This document shows, in pieces, positions 42,125 through 50,708 of a stretch of 64,000 nucleotides of DNA. A program made the translations under genes and the position numbers. Where the stretch lies: assembly GCA_964652775.1 (NCBI GenBank), contig CAZZAM010000009.1, positions 43,111-107,110 on the forward strand, in the 5' to 3' direction. Numbering within the stretch: position 1 is the first letter of the stretch; every line of letters starts with the position of its first letter. The stretch comes from UBA11346 sp038060575 (GTDB taxonomy: Bacteria; Planctomycetota; UBA11346). The notes under the pieces are model-generated. The model worked only from the letters and a program-made list of their open reading frames with translations. It searched no databases and was not told where the DNA came from.

Positions 42125-44101
42125 ATGGTTGCACCCGCTCCAACTCCCGGGACATTGCCGCGATACATGGCCGAGGCGGGAAAAGACACTGACAACGAGT
42201 ATCCCCTGGTCGGTGAGACCCTGGGCATGTGGCGTCTGGTCGCCGGCCTGGGCAAGGGCGGCATGGGCGAGGTCTATGCCGCCGAGTACGACTATGCCCA
42301 TCTTTTGACGATGAAGCTCGGTGGTACGCAGCGCGAGATGATCCAGCGCGAGATTCGCCAGTTGCCGCGCGATCAGCAGGCGCGTATCGCAGCGAGCTAC
42401 CTGGGGACCAACGTCCCGCCGGATGCCCAATTTGCGATCAAGGTGTGCAACGCCCGGGTCGGGACATCTGGCCACAAACGATTTCTCCAGGAAGCCGAAG
42501 TTGCACAGAAGCTCGGCGACCATCCGTACATCGTCACCGTGCATTCGGTGAATACGGGCAACGACGATCTCGGCATTGTGAATCGGCTCGAGCTTGATGC
42601 CGGGCGGCATCGCAACACGGCCTACATGGTCATGGACATGGCGACCCGTGACTACAAGCACGACCGTCTCTCGATTCCGCAAACCGTCCATATCGTGCGC
42701 TGCATTGCCAATGCCCTTGATCACGCCCACGCCAAGGGCGTCGTCCATCGCGATCTGAAACCAGAGAACATCCTCGGTACGGTTGAGCATCCGTTGCTCA
42801 CCGACTTCGGTATCGCCAAGGACTCAGATCACAGCGAGGGTTTGACCCGAACCGGCCAGATCATCGGCACCCTCGACTACATGAGTCCCGAACAGGCGAC
42901 TGACGCCAAGCGGGTCGATCACCGCAGCGACATTTATTCGCTGGGCGTCGTTTTGTATGAGATGTCCACCCAGGGCCAGTTGCCTTACGCGCACAAGCAA
43001 GACCGGGAGAGCTGTTTGTCGGCCATCCGCAGCGAGCGGGTCGAACCGCGTTGGCCGCGCGAGCATGTGGCATCCTATCCCATCGGACTCGAACGCATCG
43101 TGCTCAAAGCCATGGCCCATCGCATGAGCGAACGCTACCAGTCGATGGCCGAGTTCGTTGCCGACCTCGATCGTTTTAGTCGCGGCGAATGGATGTCGTT
43201 CTGGGGTCGTATCCGGGTGTCGAGCTGGATCCGCTTCTGTCTGCGCGCATTTCCCAAGGCAGTGTGGGCGAGTATTGCCCTGTTCGTCACCGCTCTGGTT
43301 ATCCTTGGCATCTTCTATGTGCCGCGCATGTTTGATGTGCGGCGTGCGGAATGGACGCGCAAACTCAACGATATTGAGCATCGCTTGAAAGATATCGGCG
43401 ACGAGCGATCTGGCATTCGCCAGCTCAATCGCAGCGAACGCGACGACATGGATCGCCTGCGCAAGGAACTTGGATTCATCCGCGGCGATCAGTACACGGA
43501 TTTGCAGAGCCGCTTGAGTACGCTGAACTCCAAGCTGCTCTCCAGCAGCCGGTTGTACGTGTGGTTCGTGGACAAGGCGATGAAGTTCGAGGACGCCAAG
43601 AGCGAGCTGCAGACTGCCGCGCGGGTCGATAATCCGGCCTGGGGGCCGAAGGGCGAAGAAGGTTTGCTGATCTACGATTGGCAGTCCTTGTCCCTGGGTC
43701 CATACGGTCAGGGTAGTTGTTATGTGCTGTGTCGAATCCAGTTTGCCCAGGGTGTCACTGATCGTTTCCGACTTGAGGTGTGCGAGGCGGACGACCCCCG
43801 TCATCGTGTCACGTGGTCGGGTGATCCATCCGGCGTGTTGACCTTGTCGATGCGCGAGGATCTGCGTCCGCTGCAAATTTTGCGCCGTGAAACCCCACGT
43901 ACCAACACCATTCAAATCGCCATTCATGTCACCGCTCAGATGATGCGCTCGTGGATTGGCAGGGTCGAAGTTCGTCATCCGCAGGCGGGTCTACGCGAAG
44001 GAGCTCCGGCCATGATCCAGCTCGACTTGCCCAAGGGTGCGTTGCTGAAGGGCCTGGAAATTTGGCCGCGTGGAATTGGTGAACGGATTCCGTCGAATTA
44101 G
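42125..44101 (+). CDS. Membrane Ser/Thr kinase with insertion after the glycine loop
   Basis: A protein of 658 residues (a start at 42167 is also possible). The kinase domain (about 36-345) is catalytically complete: GLGKGGMGEV (41-50), Lys106 in FAIKVC, VVHRDLKPEN (207-216), TDFGIAKD (227-234) and GTLDYMSPEQAT. About 50 extra residues, including QREIRQLPRDQQARIAASYLG, separate the glycine loop from the Lys, where 15-20 is usual. One transmembrane helix (about 378-400) leads to a coiled segment (410-460) and a beta-rich outer domain of about 170 residues. It lies on its own between two hairpin-rich gaps. Substrates may include partners of the FHA-pseudokinase. Confidence 0.88.
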   Translation: MVAPAPTPGTLPRYMAEAGKDTDNEYPLVGETLGMWRLVAGLGKGGMGEVYAAEYDYAHLLTMKLGGTQREMIQREIRQLPRDQQARIAASYLGTNVPPDAQFAIKVCNARVGTSGHKRFLQEAEVAQKLGDHPYIVTVHSVNTGNDDLGIVNRLELDAGRHRNTAYMVMDMATRDYKHDRLSIPQTVHIVRCIANALDHAHAKGVVHRDLKPENILGTVEHPLLTDFGIAKDSDHSEGLTRTGQIIGTLDYMSPEQATDAKRVDHRSDIYSLGVVLYEMSTQGQLPYAHKQDRESCLSAIRSERVEPRWPREHVASYPIGLERIVLKAMAHRMSERYQSMAEFVADLDRFSRGEWMSFWGRIRVSSWIRFCLRAFPKAVWASIALFVTALVILGIFYVPRMFDVRRAEWTRKLNDIEHRLKDIGDERSGIRQLNRSERDDMDRLRKELGFIRGDQYTDLQSRLSTLNSKLLSSSRLYVWFVDKAMKFEDAKSELQTAARVDNPAWGPKGEEGLLIYDWQSLSLGPYGQGSCYVLCRIQFAQGVTDRFRLEVCEADDPRHRVTWSGDPSGVLTLSMREDLRPLQILRRETPRTNTIQIAIHVTAQMMRSWIGRVEVRHPQAGLREGAPAMIQLDLPKGALLKGLEIWPRGIGERIPSN

Positions 44102-44118
44102 CCGTGGATATAATTCTT

Positions 44119-44270
44119 AAGGCAACCGCAGAGGCGCAGAGGCCGCTGAGGTCGCAGAGGAGAGGAAGAAGAGGTAGTTAATTTACGGGGACCGGTGAGG
44201 TAGAATCTTGATTGTCCTAATTTGTAGTCCTCTGTGTTCTCAGCGGCCTCTGCGCCTCTGCGGTTGCCTT
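44119..44270. repeat. Long inverted repeat, CAGAGG family, copy 3
   Basis: Arms AAGGCAACCGCAGAGGCGCA and TGCGCCTCTGCGGTTGCCTT with about 60 nt between inner segments. It lies between convergent genes (kinase and hisH) and nearly fills the gap. Confidence 0.88.
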
Positions 44271-44286
44271 GGCTATGGGTCTCAGG

Positions 44287-44892
44287 TTACTTGAGGAAAT
44301 TAGCCAATAATTTCAGGCCAACCGCGCCGCTTTTTTCGGGATGGAATTGGAACGCGGCTAAGTTGTCACGGCGGATGCCAGCACAGAAACGAACCCCGTG
44401 GTCACTCCAGGCAACGACGCGGACGCCAGGTCCAGGCTCGACGTAATACGAGTGGACGTAGTAGCAGTGCCGACCCGGAAGACCGATAGCGAGTGGTTCA
44501 TCAGCCGCGAACGCGACGTCGTTCCAGCCCATGTGAGGAACTTTCAACGCGTGGTCAGTTGGTTGAAAGCGCACGACTTTTCCGGGCAGGATGCCGAGGC
44601 AGGGCACACCGCCATCTTCGTCGCTGCGTTCAAATAGGAGCTGTAACCCGACGCAGATAGCCAAAACCGGTTTGCCAGAGGCGATGGCGCGACGCAACGC
44701 GTTGCCCAACCCTGATGCCTCAAGGCTGCTCATGCATGAACCAGCCGCGCCCACGCCGGGAAAAATCACCCGATCTGCATGATCAACAGCGGTCGGATCG
44801 CGCACGATCTGCGTTTCTTGTCCGAGGTGAGCGCAGGCCCGTTGCACCGAGGTCAAATTGCCGGCATCGTAGTCAAGAATCACCGTGCGCAT
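44287..44892 (-). CDS. hisH: Imidazole glycerol phosphate synthase, glutaminase subunit
   Basis: A class I amidotransferase of 201 residues that supplies ammonia to HisF in histidine synthesis. Catalytic triad: Cys80 in LAICVGLQLLF, His184 and Glu186 in FQFHPEKSG. DYDAGNLTSV at the start and PHMGWNDV are family-typical. The frame continues 162 bp upstream into the intergenic repeat, but MRTVILDYD is the standard N-terminus. hisF and hisA are not in the window, so histidine genes are scattered. Confidence 0.94.
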   Translation of the reverse strand: MRTVILDYDAGNLTSVQRACAHLGQETQIVRDPTAVDHADRVIFPGVGAAGSCMSSLEASGLGNALRRAIASGKPVLAICVGLQLLFERSDEDGGVPCLGILPGKVVRFQPTDHALKVPHMGWNDVAFAADEPLAIGLPGRHCYYVHSYYVEPGPGVRVVAWSDHGVRFCAGIRRDNLAAFQFHPEKSGAVGLKLLANFLK

Positions 44893-44950
44893 TGGCGGCA
44901 GGATCAGCGGATAGGTGCAGGAGGCAATGGGGGATAGGAATCCCAGAATA

Positions 44951-45074
44951 CCAAATGCTGGAATGCTGGAATGCTGGAATGGGGAGACCCATACAGGACA
45001 GTCGCGAATCGATAATGCGTTGGGTTGATGGCAAGTAACTGGGTATTCCAGCATTCCAGCATTCCAGCATTTGG
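44951..45074. repeat. Inverted pair of GGAATGCT octamer repeats
   Basis: Three to four GGAATGCT units after CCAAATGC on the left, and the complementary array ending CATTTGG on the right, enclose about 60 nt. It fills the divergent gap between hisH and cmk. Related arrays lie at 54393-54485 and 60300-60329. Confidence 0.9.
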
Positions 45075-45165
45075 CATTTTGAAATGTGGCATTTTCCTTT
45101 TATTCTTGTCATTTCCCCATCGAATCGCGGCCATGCAGCCTGAACTTCGTCCCGGTGGACCGGCC

Positions 45166-46272
45166 ATGGCCAGGCCACTGGTCATTGCTATCGATGGTCC
45201 GGCTGGAGCTGGCAAGAGTACCGTAGCGAAGCGGCTGGCTGCTCGTTTGGGGATTTTGCGGCTAGATACTGGGGCGATGTATCGCGCCTGTACCGTGCGG
45301 GTTTTGTCGGCTGGAATCGACGCGAAGGATTCAGCGGCGGTGGCCGCATTAGTCACTCAATTGCGGGTGGATTTTTCAATCGAGGGACTCGTTCGCGTTG
45401 ACGGCGTTGCGTTGTCCGAAGAGCAGATTCGCTCGCCCAGTGTCACCGCAGAAATCTGGCGCGTCGCTGATAATGCGGCGTGCCGCAAGCATCTGGTCCA
45501 CCAGCAGCAGGCGATTGTCGCCGGACGCGATGTCGTAGTCGAGGGTCGCGATGCGACTACGGTAATTTGCCCAGAGGCGCAGTTGAAGATCTACCTTGAT
45601 GCGACGCCGGCCGAGCGCGCGCGTCGGCGCTTGGCCGAATGGACTGCCGCAGGCAAGAGTGGCGCATTAGATCTCGTGGCAGTCGAGCGTGAAATTGTTG
45701 AGCGCGACCGTCGAGATTCAACCCGGGCGGTGGGAGCGTTGACCGTTGCCGATGACGCGTTGCGCGTGATCTGTGATGGTCTGACGGTCGATCAGGTCGT
45801 TGCTCGCTTGGCGGCCCATGCCGTGCAGCGCAATCCGTTCGCATTGGAACGCATGGTCATTGATCAGCTCCAAGTCGGGCGCAGTCGTCAACCGGGATAC
45901 GTGCGCGTTCTTGAAGGTGATTCATCGGGATGGCAACTGGGTTTAACCAATCCCATCCAGGGCCGCATGCCTGGTCAGGTGGTGGACTTGACGCGGAATC
46001 ACGGTGGTCGTCAGGCGGGAACGCTGTTACAGGGCGCTGCGGTCCTGGTGCTCGCTGGACGCGCCAATAAACCAGGCGTCATCATGGCGTTGCCCATGTT
46101 GCCACAGACGTGGTACGTGCTGGAACCCGGCGCATGGCATGCGGCCATCCAAGCGCACGGAACGATCTGCGCCTGGGCTGAATCGACCACCATCAGCGAA
46201 GAACGCGCTGGGCTGACTCCGGAACAAAGTTTAGAGATCGAACAGTTTGTAGCGGTATATCTGCCGAAATGA
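45166..46272 (+). CDS. cmk: Cytidylate kinase fused to an extra C-terminal domain
   Basis: A protein of 368 residues. Residues 1-225 are CMP/dCMP kinase: P-loop GPAGAGKS (11-18), LRLDTGAMYRA, the NMP-binding insert with SPSVTAEIWRVA, VVEGRDATTVICPEA, and the lid RDRRDSTRAVGAL. Usual length is about 225. The remaining 140 residues (from FALERMVIDQLQVGRS) form a separate, beta-rich domain with GRMPGQVVDLTRNHGG and YVLEPGAWHAA, reminiscent of a cupin or ureidoglycolate-lyase-like fold. A GGTGGA site precedes the ATG at 45166; 45133 is an alternative. The end overlaps the lipoprotein gene by four bases. Confidence 0.9.
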   Translation: MARPLVIAIDGPAGAGKSTVAKRLAARLGILRLDTGAMYRACTVRVLSAGIDAKDSAAVAALVTQLRVDFSIEGLVRVDGVALSEEQIRSPSVTAEIWRVADNAACRKHLVHQQQAIVAGRDVVVEGRDATTVICPEAQLKIYLDATPAERARRRLAEWTAAGKSGALDLVAVEREIVERDRRDSTRAVGALTVADDALRVICDGLTVDQVVARLAAHAVQRNPFALERMVIDQLQVGRSRQPGYVRVLEGDSSGWQLGLTNPIQGRMPGQVVDLTRNHGGRQAGTLLQGAAVLVLAGRANKPGVIMALPMLPQTWYVLEPGAWHAAIQAHGTICAWAESTTISEERAGLTPEQSLEIEQFVAVYLPK

Positions 46273-46658
46273 TTGAGTTGGTCTTGGCGTTGATGAGTGG
46301 AATCCGGCCGATCTGTTTTCTGGCCGTTGCCTTACTCTGGGTGGGCTGCGCGGCTCGGCCACCAGTCTCGTTTGATGTGCATATCGATATTCCGACAGAG
46401 TACCTGAATATTGGCCTGATCTATGACGGCCCGTTGGAACGCTACATCGCAGGCTATCGAGATGGAGTTCGGGAAGCATTGCGGAAGCGTTTGGCAGGAG
46501 AGCTACTTGAACCGGAAAAAGTGAGCGGCTGGGGATATTTCATCGGCGGGCACGACGCGGGATTCGCGAACATCAAACGACAGATTGAACGCAACGACGA
46601 ACAGTTTGGTCACCAACACACTGAAACGATCATCAGGAATATGCTGGACACGAACTAG
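46269..46658 (+). CDS. Small probable lipoprotein
   Basis: A protein of 129 residues whose ATG overlaps the cmk stop. A hydrophobic N-terminal segment (IRPICFLAVALLWVGC) ends in a near-lipobox WVGC with Cys at about residue 27; Trp at the -3 position is unusual. The mature part is hydrophilic with an IERNDEQFGHQHTETIIRN helix. No family recognised. Confidence 0.65.
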   Translation: MIELVLALMSGIRPICFLAVALLWVGCAARPPVSFDVHIDIPTEYLNIGLIYDGPLERYIAGYRDGVREALRKRLAGELLEPEKVSGWGYFIGGHDAGFANIKRQIERNDEQFGHQHTETIIRNMLDTN

Positions 46659-46694
46659 GTCGCAGGAGAGACAGCCTCCAGCCTCCAGCCCGCT

Positions 46695-47720
46695 CTACTT
46701 CCTCGGCGCCTGCTTCGGCTGAGTTCCCCAAGCGTGCCACGCGGCCGACAGTTTCTTGTCGTTGGTTCCAAAGGCAGCGTAGGTGGCGTCGGTATCGCTG
46801 GCGTGATCATCGCGCCAGGCCGCGATGATGCGGGCCAGGCGGTTGTCGGGTCCGACTGCATCCTTGCGCATCAGTGCTGAGTCGCGCAGGAATATGAACA
46901 TGGCGCAGTATTGCTGATACATGGAGGTTGGAATCGCATCCAGCGTGCCGGCCAGGGCGTCACTGGCATACATGAGTCGTACACCTTTCACGGTGCCGTT
47001 GAAGATGGCCGTCATTTCGGCGTACCAATCGCCGGTCCCCTTGGATTTGTCAGTTAGTTCGTAGGCGACGGTGGTTGCGCGCACCGAGCCGAGAAGCGCC
47101 ATCTGTACTTCGGTCGCAAAGCCTTCGCGCATCCAGTGATGGCCTCGCAATTTGGCAAAATAGGACATGCAATCGAAGGCCATGCAGGCGGCGGTGTAGG
47201 CGGCCATGTGGTCGAAGTTGCCAGCAGGATTGATCCTCGCGAACGAAAATGCGCGGACACGAAGGTGGACGACGTTCGCAAGTTTACGGGCGAGGTCGTC
47301 ACCATTCTCAGGCTTGCCGAGCAATTTTTGCGAGCGCAGCAAGTCGAGCAGGCCGATGACATCGGCGTCGGTCGGCATGATGACCAGCCAGAAGGTATCT
47401 GCGGGCGTGGGCTTCTCTGGCGCGAATAGGTGATTTTTGCCGGTCCAAAGCTCCAAGAGCTTGATTGCATCGTTGCCGTGTTTGACCATGGCTGTCTTCG
47501 CCGGAGCAGCGGCGTTTCCGACCCAGAGGATGCGGAAGAGGCCATCGCCTTCCGAGCGCGTGGGTAATTTCCGCTTGGCTATGTATTCCCGGGTCAAGGC
47601 CATGACCGCATCATCGCCGTCCTCGGCGTGCAGGACGGGCTGGCTGACCAGAAAAACCACGAGGATGGCAAACAGCGCGCGTGAGGTGATGGATGACGTC
47701 ATGGCGATAATCGATTGCAT
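46695..47720 (-). CDS. Secreted protein resembling an inactive gluzincin
   Basis: A protein of about 341 residues with a signal peptide (MTSSITSRALFAILVVFLVSQ, cut near LHA-ED). The middle contains FDHMAAYTAACMAFDC, then HHWMREGFATEVQMALLG, whose W..EG.A.E pattern is that of the second half of gluzincin metallopeptidase sites, but the HExxH motif that should precede it is absent. The C-terminus is helical. Substrate-binding or structural function is more likely than proteolysis. It follows pgi in the same direction with a 170-bp gap. Confidence 0.65.
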   Translation of the reverse strand: MQSIIAMTSSITSRALFAILVVFLVSQPVLHAEDGDDAVMALTREYIAKRKLPTRSEGDGLFRILWVGNAAAPAKTAMVKHGNDAIKLLELWTGKNHLFAPEKPTPADTFWLVIMPTDADVIGLLDLLRSQKLLGKPENGDDLARKLANVVHLRVRAFSFARINPAGNFDHMAAYTAACMAFDCMSYFAKLRGHHWMREGFATEVQMALLGSVRATTVAYELTDKSKGTGDWYAEMTAIFNGTVKGVRLMYASDALAGTLDAIPTSMYQQYCAMFIFLRDSALMRKDAVGPDNRLARIIAAWRDDHASDTDATYAAFGTNDKKLSAAWHAWGTQPKQAPRK

Positions 47721-47889
47721 GGGTGTGGGTAAGCTGGGTGACGCGGGATGGTCTGAGGGATCACCCCAGCCAAACATGATTTATGACCTCGGCGCAGCGA
47801 TCCAGCCGCAACTGTGTCATCCAGGGTTTAGGTTGAGGCGGACCAACGAGAAAAAGCGCGGTCTTTGGACACGCTCGGCTCATAGGCCA

Positions 47890-49557
47890 TCACTTGCTCA
47901 GGGTTTGGTCGGCCAGGTAACTGTTGAGTAAGTAACCAGTAGACGGATTGAATCCGGTTAATTGGGCGGCTGGGCTCGCACGACTTTTGGCGAGCTGACC
48001 ACGCACGGTCTTCGCCAGGACCTTGCCCAGCTCGACGCCCCACTGGTCGAAGCTGTTGACGCCCCAGACGAAGCCCTGGACCGCGGTGCGGTGCTCATAG
48101 AGCGCAAGCAGCTGACCGACTGCATAGGGGGTCAACTGATCGAGGAGCAGCACATTGGATGGGCGGTTGCCGGAGAACACCTTGTGGGGAATGAGCGCGG
48201 CCGGCACGCCTTCCTGCGCCAATTCTTGTTCGCTCTTGCCGTAGGCGAGTGCATCGGGTTGGGCAAAGAAATTGCACATCAGTTCGTCATGGTTGCTGAC
48301 CGCTTCTCCGGTGGGATGGAGTGGCTGCTGTGAACGACGGAAGCCGATGAAATCGCAGGGAACTACGCGACCCTGGTGGATGAGTTGGTAAAAGGAGTGC
48401 TGCCCGTTGGTGCCGGGTTCACCAAAATCAATTTCGCCAGCGGCGAAGGGAAGAACCTGACCCTCGGAGGTCACGCGCTTGCCGTTCGATTCCATGTCCA
48501 CCTGTTGGATGTGCGGTGCGAGTTTGAGCAAAGCTTGGCAGTACGGCAGCAGGGCGCGTGCCGGACGGCCGAGGAAACTCGACTGCCAGACGCCAAACAA
48601 GCCCAACATGACCGGCAGATTTCGCTCGAGTGGCGTGTTCAAGAAGTGACGATCCATGGCTTGCGCACCGTTCAGGAATTCCTGCACCGGCTTGTAACCG
48701 AAGTGCAGCGCCAGTGGCAGCACGCCGACCGCACTGCATACACTGTAACGACCGCCGACCCAATCCCAGAAACCGAAGGCGTTGGCCGGATCAATGCCGA
48801 ATTGCTTTACGGCGTCGAGGTTCGTTGACACCGCGATCATATGTTTGGCGACCGCGCCCTCGCCCAATTTGTCAACCAGCCAGCCGCGTACGGTGCGCGC
48901 GTTGAGCATGGTTTCAGCGGTGGTGAAGGTCTTCGAGATGACGATCACGAGGGTGCGTTCAGGATCGAGTCCTGCGAGTGCCCGGGCTACGTCTATCGGA
49001 TCAACATTGGCGAGAAAGCGCAGGCTTCGGCGTTTGGTTGCTTTGGCGCAGGTCGGGTCGGTGCGCATCGCCTCGTACACGAATTCCGGGCCGAGGTAGC
49101 TGCCGCCGATACCGATCGATACAATCTGAGTCAGCTTCTTGCCAGTTGCGCCTTTGCGTTTGCTGCCACGAACTTCCTTGGTGAAGGCCTTGATGCGATC
49201 GAGTACTGCGTGAACGTCGGGAACCACATCGACCCCGTCAACGACGATGCTCTTGCGTCGTGGTGCCCGCAGCGCCATGTGTAGAACCGCGCGGTTTTCC
49301 GTGCGGTTGATCTTCTCGCCGCTGGCCATGGCTTTGATCTGCCGCGCAAGCCCGGCCTCGCGAGCGAGCTCAAGCAACAGCTTGGTCGTGGTGGTGGTCG
49401 CGTTTTGGCGGCTCGCATCGAGCAAGACGCCGTCAACCTCCCAGCGCATGGCGGCGGCCCGAGTCTCGTCCTTCAGGAGCTCGCGCAGTTGCAGTGGGCT
49501 GATCTCGGCAGCGTGAGCGGTCAAGGTTGACCAGGCGGAGGATTCGGAAATGAGCAT
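47890..49557 (-). CDS. pgi: Glucose-6-phosphate isomerase
   Basis: A protein of 555 residues interconverting glucose 6-phosphate and fructose 6-phosphate. Signatures: SIGIGGSYLGPEFVYEA, ISKTFTTAETMLNA (sugar phosphate loop), the signature region WDWVGGRYSVCSAVG, Glu-containing MESNGKRV, and TNGQHSFYQLIHQG with the ring-opening His. The final KTVRGQLAKSR..Q is also present. The ATG at 49557 gives the expected N-terminus; the open frame starts 54 bases earlier. Confidence 0.96.
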   Translation of the reverse strand: MLISESSAWSTLTAHAAEISPLQLRELLKDETRAAAMRWEVDGVLLDASRQNATTTTTKLLLELAREAGLARQIKAMASGEKINRTENRAVLHMALRAPRRKSIVVDGVDVVPDVHAVLDRIKAFTKEVRGSKRKGATGKKLTQIVSIGIGGSYLGPEFVYEAMRTDPTCAKATKRRSLRFLANVDPIDVARALAGLDPERTLVIVISKTFTTAETMLNARTVRGWLVDKLGEGAVAKHMIAVSTNLDAVKQFGIDPANAFGFWDWVGGRYSVCSAVGVLPLALHFGYKPVQEFLNGAQAMDRHFLNTPLERNLPVMLGLFGVWQSSFLGRPARALLPYCQALLKLAPHIQQVDMESNGKRVTSEGQVLPFAAGEIDFGEPGTNGQHSFYQLIHQGRVVPCDFIGFRRSQQPLHPTGEAVSNHDELMCNFFAQPDALAYGKSEQELAQEGVPAALIPHKVFSGNRPSNVLLLDQLTPYAVGQLLALYEHRTAVQGFVWGVNSFDQWGVELGKVLAKTVRGQLAKSRASPAAQLTGFNPSTGYLLNSYLADQTLSK

Positions 49558-49641
49558 GCTGACTCCAGCGTAGTGAGCCTGGGAGCGTAGCCGCGCTCGT
49601 CCGGCTGGCAAACAGGCCGGTCGGGTCTAGCGTCACGACCC

Positions 49642-50610
49642 ATGGCACGCATCGCAGTAGTCGGAGCAGGAGCGATTGGCCAATTCTATGCGGCCCAATT
49701 CATCCTTGCCGGGCATGATGTGCGTTTGGTGGCGCGACGGGATCTCGGGCTGTTGCGAGAACGCGGCATGCATGTGTTCCAGGAGCCAACCGAGAGCATA
49801 GCGTCATCGTTGACGCGCAGAGAATTGCGGTTGCGACCAACGGAATTCCGAACCTGTGCTGATGGACAGCAAGCCAATGTCGGTGGGGTAGATTGGTGTC
49901 TGCTCGCGATGAAGACCACGAATTTAGCCGCCGCGCCGGCGTTGTGTCGTCCCTTGATTGAAGCCGGAGCCGGCCTGGTGGTGCTGATGAATGGTCTTGG
50001 GGTCGAAGATCTGTGCGCAGCCTGGTGTCCACCCGAGCGCATCTGGGGCATGCTGTGTTTCATCTGTGTGAATCGTGATGAGGACGGAACCATCCGGCAT
50101 TTGGCTCACGGACAGGTTGGAGTCGGCCATTTCCTCGATCAGGTCAACGCGCAGGAGCGCCTCGGTCAACTGGTTGATTCGGCCGGTATTTCTCGGATTA
50201 CGCCACCCTGCTTGTTGGAGGCGCGCTGGCGGAAGCTGGCGTGGAATATTCCGTTCAATGGACTAAGTGTGGCCGGCGGTGGCCGTGGACGGACTACGAA
50301 ACAGATCCTCGATAATCCCGACATCAGGCAGCGTTGTGAGCAGATCGTACGCGAGACCATTCGCATCGGGAATGCGGATCTCGCCCAGCATGGTCGCACT
50401 GAACGGATCGACGAAGACGAGTGGACTCTGGAACAGATTAGGCGCACCGATGAGATGGGCGACTATCAGACCTCAACACTCTTGGATTGGCGTGCGCGGC
50501 TGCCTTTGGAAATTGATGCGATGTTCCACGAACCGTTGCGGCGAGCACATCGGTTGGGCGTCACTGTACCAGCGCTGGAGCGCATGGTCGCCGAGTTGCC
50601 TGCCACATAA
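49642..50610 (+). CDS. panE: 2-dehydropantoate 2-reductase family protein
   Basis: A protein of 322 residues of the PanE/ApbA family, which reduces ketopantoate to pantoate with NADPH. Rossmann motif IAVVGAGAIGQFYAAQF at the N-terminus; LAMKTTNL with the catalytic-type Lys, LMNGLGVED, and the C-terminal domain KLAWNIPFNGLSV and MGDYQTSTLLDWRA. The last segment normally has SM..D; here it is ST. It would supply the pantothenate route used by coaX and coaC. Paralogues with other substrates exist, so the symbol is probable rather than certain. Confidence 0.85.
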   Translation: MARIAVVGAGAIGQFYAAQFILAGHDVRLVARRDLGLLRERGMHVFQEPTESIASSLTRRELRLRPTEFRTCADGQQANVGGVDWCLLAMKTTNLAAAPALCRPLIEAGAGLVVLMNGLGVEDLCAAWCPPERIWGMLCFICVNRDEDGTIRHLAHGQVGVGHFLDQVNAQERLGQLVDSAGISRITPPCLLEARWRKLAWNIPFNGLSVAGGGRGRTTKQILDNPDIRQRCEQIVRETIRIGNADLAQHGRTERIDEDEWTLEQIRRTDEMGDYQTSTLLDWRARLPLEIDAMFHEPLRRAHRLGVTVPALERMVAELPAT

Positions 50611-50708
50611 ATCCTGAAAGCGCAGTTCACACGGAGGAACGGAGGTAACGAAGACAGGCAGATCGGAACTGCGAACCGCGTGCGTTTTCTAGGATAAACC
50701 GCCTGGCT

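Noticed and set aside
42824..43978. 384-codon minus-strand frame
   Set aside because: Antisense shadow of the kinase at 42125; no start signal and low plausibility of composition.
44893..45054. Upstream extension of hisH
   Set aside because: Encoded by the octamer repeat; the family N-terminus starts at 44892.
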